This document shows, piece by piece, positions 54,640-64,000 of a stretch of 64,000 nt of DNA. The translations under genes were made by a program, and so were the position numbers. This DNA is from Anthonomus grandis grandis (taxonomy: Eukaryota; Arthropoda; Insecta; Coleoptera; Curculionidae): contig NC_065551.1 in NCBI RefSeq assembly GCF_022605725.1, forward strand, positions 17,360,001 through 17,424,000. The letters are read 5' to 3'. The notes under the pieces were generated by a model. That model was given only the letters and a program-made list of their open reading frames with translations. It did not search any database and had not been told where the DNA came from. The first letter of the stretch is position 1. The number at the start of each line of letters is the position of its first letter.

Positions 54640-56635
54640 TATATATGTATATATTATGTTACTTCATTCATTAAAACGAAGTTTTTTTTAAAGCTATCTT
54701 GGAATATACTACTAATTTCGCATTAAGATTAAACAATACAAAAAAAAGTTGCTTTCCTAAGCAAATTTTTTATCTTTTTTTTATATTTTCAATCATAGAT
54801 TTCAGTGTAAGCTTTGGAATATCAAGAAATATCTTTGGGTTGATAGGAACCTTTTAGAGCAAGATTAGCTGACTTATGAGACATTGTTGAAAGTTGAAGA
54901 CTTCTAGAATATCTAAGTAAAATATGGTGTAGTATTTAATTTATAAAAAAAACATACTAATTTAGACATATTTTTCAATTTGAATTGAATTTATCAATTT
55001 TTCTAAACCGTAAATAAATATTTTGTAGCCAAAATATTTTATAATTTTTTTTCCGTAAAAACACTATAATATTACAGTAATTTCAAATTTTTGTAAATTG
55101 TCACATAAATACGAGTATATTATAAAGTACTCTAATAGAACATCTCTATAAGGGTTTTATTTGAATATTTCACTATACGTTCCTCGTATGACTATGTACT
55201 ATGTTGATATAATTAGGACATCGTTTCTAGGACAAAATTGCAACTAATTTCCCGTAAAAGTGGACGGCACATTTAAATAAAATATAGATATTTAACACCC
55301 TTATAAAATAAAAAAACGGAAAAGAAGAACTTCCTAGTGGGTAATGCAAATTTCAAAAAAGAAAAAGGACTTTTTTGTCCAAAAGATAAAATGCCTTTTT
55401 TCTACCTGAAGTACCTGTCTTGGGGTTACTTATATAAGTTATAAGTCCGTATCTAATGATTACATCCTGTCCTCCGCCGTCCAGTACCCGCCCACCTCAC
55501 TTAGAGACTTTTAGAGACCTTTTTTACACCCTAACCGTATTCTCGTGCACGTGAATCGCCCCAGGGCGAATGTAAAATGACCTGTAGAGATGGACTCATG
55601 AGGAGATTAGGTACCAGGTCAGGGCTGCTCTGTGGAGATTATTGAAGAAATTTAAAAAGTTCAGTTTTAAGATCTATTTTTACAATGCATTAGTGACTTT
55701 TTTTTAAATTATCTAATTTTAATTACCTTATGAGTTAGCGTAATCTTAAACAGTAAATTGAATAATATAGTTATAAACAGTTTGATAATTATATTTAAAT
55801 GCACAAATACGAATAAAAGTAAAACAAACACAGATACGTATCATAAAATTTGAGTTAATAAACAATAGTAAAATATAATTTGTCAACGCGCCTGAGCTAC
55901 GAAAAAATAGCTATGCGTGCAAAAAATGACTAATTTCACTCTAAAATCAATTCGAAAGAACATGCCTTCTGTCCCATTGTTTAAATCTTCGCTAATAAAT
56001 TTTTATAGTGGGTACAATTTATCGTAGTAGAGGCGAGAAGTGTTCAACTGATGCATGCAAACATGGCCTAATTTGTTCTTGGTTTATTTAAAACAAAATA
56101 GCTTCTCTCCCATTGTCTAAACCTTCGAGAATAAAAAATTACAGCGACGAAGTTACCGCAAATATAAGCAGATATACAGCTATTCTAAATCATGTCTTTA
56201 ATAACATATGCAATTATTAATTTATTTATTAAAATGCTATTCATATTAATTCAACCATTTTGCTCATTGTGAATTAAAAAAAAATACAACTATACCTCGT
56301 AGAATATTACACTCGTACATTATAGAAATAACCATAGTTATTTCTCATTTACCTTATTCAAGCGCTTGTAACCTGAAATAATCCATTGCCAACCTAAGGA
56401 TCTTTTTTATTTCACATTTATGGGAAACATTTTTTTAACGACAAATTGTTTTGATAGCTTTTGAGTTATTTGTGTTTAAAAATTTTTAATTATTTATAAC
56501 TTTTTACTGCCTGTTTTAATTAAAAAATAATTATTGTTCAAAATCGTGTTTAACATCACAAAAAACATAAAATAGGATCCTTTTTTAATAGAATGATTAT
56601 TAAGCACGAAAAAAAGTTGTAATGGGAAATTTTAC
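54640..56635. other. Unassigned sequence with a GC-richer patch and an internal duplication
   Basis: The part 55460-55640 is GC-richer (CCTCCGCCGTCCAGTACCCG, CGTGCACGTGAATCGCCCC) and unrelated to the surrounding repeats. The segments 55970-56040 and 56098-56160 are diverged copies (both contain CCCATTGT.TAAA.CTTCG..AATAAA). No coding region was recognised. Confidence 0.4.
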
Positions 56636-56659
56636 TGCTAATTGAGCTTGAAAACAGCT

Positions 56660-57996
56660 TCCATTGGACCGTTTGGATTGGGATAAAGAAATAATAAAGA
56701 AGATAGACTTGAGATCTTTGTAGAAAACAATGAATTAGTAGTACTAAGACGTGCTAGAAATTGCCAAAGAAAAGATTATATATGTGGAAGTCGCCAGTAA
56801 CATTGTAGGAAACCAAATTGCCTATATGTTAGATTCAAGAGCAAGGGGTTCAGAAACTGCTTTAATTCAGCTATAACTTATCCGGAGATGGACATCGTGG
56901 CAAGCGACCGGAATCAAATCACATACCACTAGTAGGAGTTATAAGAGTAAAACTGAAAAAAAAAATTAATGACATGCTGGCAAATCTACGAAAATATAAG
57001 ATTTAACAAAAAAGAATTTTTAAAACCAGAAAAGGAAACCAATTATGAATGAAATGTTAAAACTAATACAACAAAGAAGAACACATAAAAGTAATGAGGA
57101 AAAGTACAGAAAGATCCAAACAGAATAAGAAAAATACTAGAGAAGCCAAAAAAAAGAAGCAGGGAGACGCACCGATATAGAGATGTTGAAATCCAGACAC
57201 GACAGCTTTAACCTACACAAAAAATAAAAGAAGAAACTGGAACCTTTACTAATTGACAAGTTATGAAAACTATACTCACAAATGGAAAACTTATCAAACA
57301 TGATCTGTAAAATAGGTGGAAGTCATACTTAGAAAAGCTTTTTGAGGATCAAATCCTGGAGGTCTTATACTTTTTGTTGGAAAAAGCTAAAGGGTCATTA
57401 ATGCTAATCCACTAGGTAGAAATAGCAAAAAAAGAAATTAAATACAAAAAAACTGTGGGACCACACAACATAGATGCTGAATTTTTGAAGCTGTTCGATG
57501 ATTAGGGAATAGCCTGGATTAGCGATATCTCCGGAATAGCCTCGAAAAATGTCAGCAATTAAAATTTATAGCGATCTCCAAAAGCCTGGAGTAAAGTAGT
57601 GCGAGGAATATTGGACTATCAGCCTAATAAGTAAAATCTGAAAACCAATTTGGTTTTTTAAATGCAGTAAATTCGGGAGTTTAAGTCCAAATCCGGAGAT
57701 GTCAATTATGATGCATGTCTGATCTAAGAGGAAAAAGTATTTGATCACGTTTCACATCATTCTGAAAGAGGCGACAAGAATATCAAGTCATTTAGCATCT
57801 TTACCGAAATCAAACAGCATGCTTAATATTTGATGGAGATCGAAAGGAATAGGTAAAAATACAACGGGGCGGTATACCATGGTGATGACCAGATAACTTG
57901 AAGCACTGAAAAGGTTAATGGACCATATCACGCAGTACAGTCAACAATATGGTCCTAATATCAACGTAAAGAAAATGATTATCAGCAAAAGAAATA
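56660..57996 (+). pseudogene. RTE endonuclease end and RT, N-terminal part
   Basis: Decayed frames give FGLGYKN...DRLEIFVENNELVVL, a RFKSKGF...TYPEMDIVASDRNQI segment (the SDHN box of RTE endonucleases, mutated), then RRTHKSNEEKYRKIQTE linker sequence. The RT core itself is barely legible; the terminal NINVKKMIISKRN (about 57960-57992) is the clear landmark after the catalytic region. No catalytic YADD was identified. Confidence 0.65.
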
Positions 57997-57998
57997 TA

Positions 57999-58348
57999 CA
58001 GTGACCGCCTAAAGTTCCGCATAAATTCGATAAAAATTAGAGAAATGATTTTTTGAGAAAACGCTCGGACTCTTCGATTTTTATTTTAAGTTGCGCATTA
58101 TTTCACATAAGTTTTTGTATACAGGGTGGAGCAAAAAAAAGATATGACGTCATCGGTAATTTTTTTAAATGGAATGCTATATTTTTTATTGCATTGATGA
58201 AATATAGGCGAAATTCCAAACAAGTTTCGTATAACACACCTTATCTCAAAACTCAACTGTTTCAGAAATATTTACATTTAACCAACAAGAAAGCAAGTAA
58301 AAACGTCTATTTACAAATTAAGATAAAATAGAGGATAAAATGTTATAA
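57999..58348 (+). repeat. Left inverted repeat arm (copy B)
   Basis: About 350 bp, inverted relative to 59404-59755 and closely matching the arms of copy A at 23.8 kb. Includes the inner CAGGGTGGA at 58122. Confidence 0.85.
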
Positions 58349-58364
58349 ACTGTGAAAACTCTTA

Positions 58365-59330
58365 TTAATGTATCAAGTGTTCAAACTGATCCCCATTTAC
58401 TTCTTGGCAGAAAGCAAGACGGTTTACAAACTCATGTAAAACACTATCAATTATTTCGGGTGATATACGTCTTATTTCATATCTAATTCTGTTTTTCAAA
58501 TCTTCTACGTTGTTTGGCTTCTCAATATAAACTTTACTTTTCAGGTACCCCAATAGAAAATAGTCGATAGGTCTGGTGACCTGGCCGGACACTCTATTGG
58601 CCCTCTTCGTCCTATCCATCTTTCTGGGAACACTTGGTCTTGTTCGTCTGGGTACAGGGCAGCCAAAGCAGGGATAATATCTTCTTAAAGAAAATTCAAA
58701 TAGCGTTGTCCTGTTAAGTTTTCTTTGAAAAAGTATGGCCCTATTACTTTATTTTTCACGATACCAGCCCAAACATTAATAGATTTACGGTACTGTGTAT
58801 GAGCCTCAGTTGCCCAGTGTGGATTTGACACTGACCAGTACCAACAATTTTGCCGATTTACGACACCGTTTAAACAAAAAGTTGCTTCATCCGAAAACAA
58901 AACTCGTAACACAAACTGACGGTTATTATTGCAAATGTTCATCATTTGTTCGTAAAATTGCTTTCTTCGATCAGGATCGTCCTCATTTAATTCGTGTATT
59001 AGTATAATTTTATAAGGGTGGTATTCATGTGCTTTTAAGATGCGTCTTACTGACGTTTCGGCTATATTATTATCAACTAAATTTGTGAAGTTGCATTATT
59101 TGGATTTTCTTCGATGGAGACCAGAACGTTTAATTTTGTTTCTTCAGAAATTTTTGGACGACCTGATCTTGGCAAACCCCTAACATGACCTGAAGTTATG
59201 AATTTGTGCTCTATTCTACTAACTGTTGACTGAGAAATAGGATGGTTTGGGTATTTGGTATTAAACAGTTTACTTACTTCATTAAAATTTCAATTCGTTG
59301 GGTTTCCGTTAAATGATGGCTAATTTATTC
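58365..59330 (-). pseudogene. Transposase of the long-inverted-repeat family
   Basis: On the - strand: N-terminal helix-turn-helix (ISQSTVSRIEHKFITSGHV, about 59180-59250), a RGLPRSGRPKI hook, then EDDPDRRKQFYEQMM. The open block 58945-58685 has FSDEATFCLNGVVNRQNCWYW with the first Asp, and INVWAGIVKNKVIGPYFF. Where the QQDGAPPH block with the second Asp should be, the sequence jumps from ALAALYPDEQ to FPERWIGRRGPIE, so the second Asp is deleted. The third region is shifted but legible (PIDYFLLGYLKSKVYIEK), and the C-terminus (58365) is complete. Inactive, yet intact enough to define the family. Confidence 0.85.
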
Positions 59331-59403
59331 TGATAAAAACTGACATTCGAAAATGGAGATTCTTTACAAGTGCAACCATAGAAATAGAAACAATTGGCAG
59401 TGT

Positions 59404-59755
59404 TTATAACATTATTTTTATCCTCGATTTTACCTTAATTTTTAAATAGACGTACTTATTTGTTTTCTTGTTATTTAAACGTAAATATTTCGAAAACGGT
59501 TGACTTTTGAGATACGGTGTGTCATACGAACCTTGCTTGGAATTTCGCCTATATTTCATAAATGCAATAAGAAATACAGCATTCCATTAAAAAAAATGAC
59601 CGATGACGTCATATATATTTTTTTGTTCCACCCTGTATACAAAAATGTTTGTGAAATAATGCGCAACATAAAATAAAAATCAAATCGACTCTAATCGAAA
59701 ATTAGAGATGTCTCTAATTTTTATCGAATTTATGCGGAATTTTAGGCGGTCACTG
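59404..59755 (-). repeat. Right inverted repeat arm (copy B)
   Basis: About 352 bp. Contains a small local rearrangement near 59690-59712 (TCGACTCTAATCGAAAATTAG) where the other arms read a GCTCGGAC-type sequence. Confidence 0.8.
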
Positions 59756-59757
59756 TA

Positions 59758-60140
59758 TAGATGCAGAACTTTTTACTGTATATACACGGAACTCGAATTG
59801 AACGTGTTTAACAGTATTGCTATATGGAATCATCATAAATGAACAATGGGACAGTGTACAAGAAATAAAATGTAGTATAGAAAAAGACGGGACGATATTT
59901 CACAAAATGAATGTCGTATTCAAATAGCCCAATATCTTCTAAAACGAAAATAAGGCTCATAAGATGCTATATTTTTTCGGTTTTGTTGTATGGCGTAGAA
60001 TCATGATACACAGTCACTACTAAAAATCTGAGAGCATTTGAAATGTGGCCATATAGAAAAATACAGCGCATATTACAAACAGAGAAGTACTAATAAGAAT
60101 CAAAAAAGATCTAGTACAGTCATATATATACCCTTAAAAA
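59758..60140 (+). pseudogene. RTE RT C-terminal part
   Basis: Reads INEQWDSVQEIKCSIEKDGT (about 59840-59895), later RLIRCYIFSVLLYGVES (about 59955-60003) and LRAFEMWPYRKIQRIL (about 60030-60075). These match the thumb and C-terminal blocks common to RTE-clade LINEs. It continues the element interrupted at 57996. Confidence 0.75.
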
Positions 60141-60164
60141 AAGAAAACTAGAATACCTGGATCA

Positions 60165-61900
60165 TGTTATTTATTGATTTATTTAAATATTTAAGTACAA
60201 GGCTCTTCTTCAGATAAACTAAGCAATCCAATAACAGGAAAGCACAAAATATCTTAGTAAATTTAAAAATACAAGCAAGCGCTTTGCAAATTATTACACT
60301 TTCACTAAACCTAATAAATATACCAAGAACTAAACGTAACTAACTTACTCATTTATTATTATTTTTACAATTATAAAAAATTATATTTAAAAAACATAAG
60401 AAGATGAGAAAATTGCCAATATAGGAGAATATATATTTCCATAAATGAGGTAGAAAATATGTCATCATTGAAATAAGTTTATTGAAAATTATTGAAACTA
60501 CGGCCGCATCTGAATAAAGGAGATTAGACACATAGTTTATAAGAATACCTCGAGATGCTAAAGGTTGATTTATTGCGCAGAATATAAAGATTAACGTTAA
60601 TATTTAAATTTTCCAGATAGTAGGAGGAGTCTATTAGATTGTTAATGATTTTATAAATTAAAACTAAATTCGCATTGTTTCGACGACTCTCTAAGGACTA
60701 AAGGCCATAAAACTTTAAGTAATCACAGTAGTTGAAAAAATGTCTATGTTTATTAAAGCGGAAATTTAGTATATTTACAAACTTGCGTTGTAACTTTTTA
60801 ATTTGATTAATATATTTATGATAAATCGGATTCCAAACTACTGTCACATATTCTATGGTTAGTTTGATGATTGCCTTGTATAACAATATTAATGATATTT
60901 CATTACTGAAATCCTTTTTAATTCGAGATATAAAACCTAGATTTTTTAGAGCTTTTAGAACAATGTTTTTTTCTATGAATGTTAAAAAGCAGTTTATAAT
61001 CCATGCCATAACTAAATCCTTAATATACTCCACATATGTTAAGGTAGTGTCTCCAAGATAGACATCACATTTGTCTTGTGTTTGAACTAGTTTTCTACTA
61101 AAGAGTATTGAATGACATTTATCTCGATTAATCAATAATTTCTTTAAATTACCATACCTTTTAAGATTAGCTCAGATTTCAGGGAAAGAAAATCTGGTAC
61201 CTGCTTAATTGTTATGAAGATTATTACAAAATTTGCATATGCAAGATATTGAAATTGAAAAACATTGACGAATGCCATTTAAAAAAGTTGAAAGCAATAT
61301 CGGTCCCAAATGAGAATCCTGCGGTACTCCTGAAGTTACGATAGTGCAGGAAGATTTTACTCTATTTATGGCGGCATCCTGAGAGCGATTCGTTAGGTAA
61401 TTTTTTATGAGGGTGAGACCAATAAGTAAGACCCCGTGCACACCAAAATTCTCCAACTTTTTGAAAAATGTGATAAACCTTATCAAAAGTCTTGGAAAAG
61501 TCGGTGTACACGGCACATGTTTCCAGACCTTTTTCCATATTTTCGTTTACACTCTGAATAAATGGTATTAGGTTTTTTTTTTGAAAAAATTGTTGGTTAA
61601 AGTCGATAACTTCTTTGACCCTAAAAAATACTTGCTTAAGTAGTAGAGATTCGAATGGGTTCGGAAAGAAACTAAGTAAGGAAATTGGCCTGTACTTTTT
61701 AACGGAATTTATTTCCCCAGACTTGAATACAGGCAAAAGTTAAACTATTTTTCAAGTATTGGGAAAAATGTCACTGGACAAACATTGTTTGTACAAGACA
61801 GAAAAAATGAAGAAATTCCATCTGGACCAGTTCCCTTTTTAGGATCCATAACAAAAGAAACAAAACTTTCCTGACATTGCCTAGGCTTATTTAAAGCTGG
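60165..61900 (-). mobile_element. LINE fossil, - strand
   Basis: RT from about 61900 down to the C-terminal domain near 60420 and a 3' end near 60165. Frameshifted and mutated at the catalytic box. Confidence 0.8.
60420..61880 (-). pseudogene. LINE RT with destroyed catalytic box
   Basis: The start (about 61780-61860) reads DPKKGTGPDGISSFFL, followed by MPVFKSGEINSVKKYRPIS (61736). Next come motif A VYTDFSKTFDKV, GVPQDSHLGPILLSTFLNG (usual QG changed to QD), and CKFCNNLHN where YADDLK is expected: both catalytic aspartates are Asn. The thumb and C-terminal domain continue in 60698-61135 (ends HRHFFNYCDYLKFYGL) and on in broken frames to about 60420. It is clearly inactive. Confidence 0.8.
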
Positions 61901-64000
61901 TATATCAGAAGGTTTATGAGAAATAAAGATCGATACTCTCTACAGCAAATCATAATACAAGGAAATAATTAGGTAAAAGGCTTGGAAGAAGAAGAAACAT
62001 CACGGCTGTGAAATCTACGAACTTGATTTGGGAAAAACTCAGTAGAAGTACAAGATTACAAAAAAGCATCATTGCCAACATCTGAAACACATATGTAGGG
62101 ACCTGAAAAAGAAATGCTCGATAAAGTGAAAATTCTTAATAAAACCTAAGAAGGCAATATTGGTCCAAAAACATAATAATTTATAATTTGGTGTTGAATA
62201 TATCACTCTGTTACTTCTTACGTCCAAAATTATTCATAAAATATATTTTTCTGGTAAAGCCCATCTCCTACGTATAATTATTTTGAATATTATATCTAAG
62301 GCACGAGGGATGACCTATTTGGCATTTTCACAAATCCATCATCAAAAACTTAAAAGCCGGTCCTGCATGAGACTTGTATTAATAGTCCGCTTCGAAAACA
62401 ACGAAAAAAAACTGAATACCCAAAAAGGATAAAAGACGTGTCCCTTGTCTTGATTTTAGGCAAAGAATGAAAGAATTGATGACCGAAAACGATTAGGCGA
62501 AATAATGGTTATAAATGGGGCTTTTCGATTATTTTAATCACCCAGAGGGCCGGAGAATAATATTTATACCATCTACTACCTGTTGAGGTGTCCAAAGCTA
62601 ATCACATAAAATACACCGCGGCTATAGAGATAAAAAGATCGGGCTTTGATACGGGTGTCTCTTGCTAATATTTGGTTGTTTTTTGGTAGAGGACAGTGGA
62701 AATAAATTAGGAAACATTTTATGATGCCTCCTACTGATATCCACCAAACTTTTTGTTAATTTTTTTGTAATTAATTATTTATCTACGTACATGAAATTGC
62801 TATAGTGATTTGAAAACGTGGTTAAAAATTTAAAAGTCCGTAAAAGGCGTAGTGACGGGTTAAAACCACGCTTCAAACCGGTCTATCTGGTTGGTATTCC
62901 TGCAAAAGCGAGCGGGTATGCACCGATCTTCGATCTTCTTTTCTTTGCGGTTGGCGGCAGGCCAACGCCACGCCATCATTGTCTGCAAGAAGAAAAAGAT
63001 TATTTCAAGATTGCTTATTCATTACTTTGCCAATGGGTATTTCTTGGTAGGTCCTTCTGATTGCTACCATAGAAAATGAGTTCGTGATAAATGTTTAACT
63101 AGTTTGAATTAAGAGTGAAAATCTGTAAAATAGTTAAACAATTTTTTGCTTATTAGAAGCGAATATATGGATATTAATAAGAATTAAATAATACGAAGGA
63201 AAAAAAAAAACTAAATATTTATAGGCGTGCTTAGAACCGCTTTTCTTTATTTTATGGTAGATGCAAAGAAAAAGAATTCTTAAATGGTAATTTTTTTGTT
63301 TTTAGTTATGGTAAACTACAACTAAAACAGGTCTTAATATTGAAATTTTTTAAAAGAATATTTTCGTACAAAATAGTTATGTTAAAGACTTATTTTTAAT
63401 TAAGCATTAATAATTTCTTTTCAAATTCAAAACCATTTATTCTTTTATAAGTGTAATAAGTATTGAATAAACTGAAACCTTTGCGGTTATATAACCAATA
63501 GCAATATGTCTACTAAAATGCATGACTTATTGTCAAAAAGCTCTTAAGAGTAATTAATTTTGACAAAAATAAATAATAGAAAAAACTAAGAAAACGAAAA
63601 AAAAACAAGCCAGAAAATGTGCAGAATTGCTAACATATTCAAAACTATAAATGTGAACTTGTAACGGGGAATATCTATATAACGGTGTAAGTCTAGTGAG
63701 AAGAGTTGTATAAATTGTATAATAATTTAATAATATATAATTAGTTAATAATTTAATATTATATAATTTAGATTTTTTTTATTTTCGTCTTAAACATTGT
63801 GTCAGTTTATAATTTAAGTTTATAATTTCAGTTTATTTATAGGTATGGCTGAGAATGCTACGAAAAATTGGTTTTTGTTGGAAAATTAAAATTGGTAAAA
63901 AGTTAGATTTAAAAAAAATACAATTTTTTTAAAAATTAATGTTTTTTTGTCTTCGATTCAATGCTTTTGTTACATAATCTTATAGCACAATAAAATCTTT
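61901..64000. other. Unassigned; one GC-richer patch
   Basis: AT-rich except for 62815-63010, which is near 50% GC and contains CGGTTGGCGGCAGGCCAACGCC. Two overlapping open frames there have no recognised similarity. The last 900 bases are A/T-dominated. Confidence 0.4.

Larger units (their letters stand above)
57999..59755 (-). mobile_element. Mariner-superfamily element with ~350 bp inverted repeats, longer copy
   Basis: CAGTGACCGCC and GGCGGTCACTG termini flanked by TA (57997-57998, 59756-59757). Arms 57999-58348 and 59404-59755. Inner TA-flanked CAGGGTGGA motifs occur at 58122 and 59635. Length 1757 bp. It inserted into an RTE-type LINE. The same family as 23799-24790, with most of the transposase retained. 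Confidence 0.92.
56640..60140 (+). mobile_element. RTE-type LINE fossil, interrupted
   Basis: The left part (56640-57996) runs from the endonuclease end into the RT palm and breaks off inside an NINVKKMIISKRN-like segment. The right part (59758-60140) resumes with a SINEQWDSVQEIKCSIEKDG-like thumb and a SVLLYGVES segment. Excising the mariner-superfamily element at 57999-59755 and one TA rejoins the two. The reading frame is heavily decayed. Confidence 0.8.

Noticed and set aside
62818..63079. Two overlapping open frames as genes
   Set aside because: Neither has a recognised domain, and the first starts with GTG. Kept only as a GC-rich patch.
1..64000. CRISPR array, tRNA or rRNA genes
   Set aside because: No regularly spaced repeats or cloverleaf-capable sequences were seen. 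The tRNA-Ser match at 17058-17074 is only the 3' end and is a retroelement primer site.
1..64000. A complete conserved host gene
   Set aside because: All long open frames belong to transposable elements. Candidate exons are too weak to call.

Overview
The window looks like AT-rich insect nuclear DNA, plausibly from a beetle. I see no complete host gene, tRNA, rRNA or CRISPR array. Nearly everything recognisable is a transposable element, most of them broken, separated by AT-rich sequence. Host assignment rests only on element types (an env-bearing Gypsy-group LTR element, insect-type LINEs, many Tc1/mariner-superfamily copies, a Crypton, a Penelope-like fragment), so the order is an inference.

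Layout. 0.4-2.3 kb: decayed + strand LINE. 2.8-6.5 kb: diverged repeat rich in AACTGCCT-type motifs, holding a mariner fossil (3.4-4.0) and a - strand LINE fossil (5.65-6.4). 8.45-9.5: - strand LINE fossil. 9.53-18.43: mariner-superfamily element split by a complete errantivirus-like LTR retrotransposon (9773-17277, - strand). 18.43-18.85: hAT end and transposase C-terminus. 19.56-20.87: pogo/Tigger-type C-terminal fossil. 22.13-23.51: mariner-superfamily fossil. 23.80-24.79: deletion copy of a mariner-superfamily family with about 350 bp inverted repeats. 25.69-26.03: LINE 3' end. 27.74-29.8: + strand LINE. 30.28-31.02: Crypton tyrosine recombinase with a 60 bp intron, broken. 31.26-31.38: small foldback element. 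31.50-33.04: mariner-superfamily element with clean 90 bp inverted repeats. 36.3-36.93: mariner fossil. 38.55-42.1: nearly full-length + strand LINE. 44.28-46.24: 5'-truncated LINE with an open RT frame, meeting tail-to-tail a - strand LINE at 46.24-49.6. 49.8-50.6: degenerate repeat. 51.67-52.17: Penelope-like GIY-YIG fragment with a possible degenerate hammerhead. 52.6-53.47 and 53.49-54.63: two mariner-superfamily fossils. 56.64-60.14: RTE-type LINE split by a longer copy (57999-59755) of the 23.8 kb family. 60.17-61.9: - strand LINE fossil.

The most coherent unit is the errantivirus-like element. Its two 204 bp LTRs are identical by eye, with a 4 bp CGTT target duplication, a tRNA-Ser primer site, a polypurine tract, and long open gag, pol and env frames. 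A canonical -1 slippery heptamer sits at the gag/pol junction. A splice donor overlapping a six-codon upstream ORF and an acceptor beside the pol stop would put the upstream ATG in frame with env. One flaw stands out: the RNase H motif normally reading N-A-D-A-L-S-R has Ala in place of Asp.

A second noteworthy system is the long-inverted-repeat mariner family (copies at 23.8 and 58.0 kb). Each copy has a second, TA-flanked, mariner-like terminus about 123 bp inside the outer terminus on both arms, suggesting a composite transposon.
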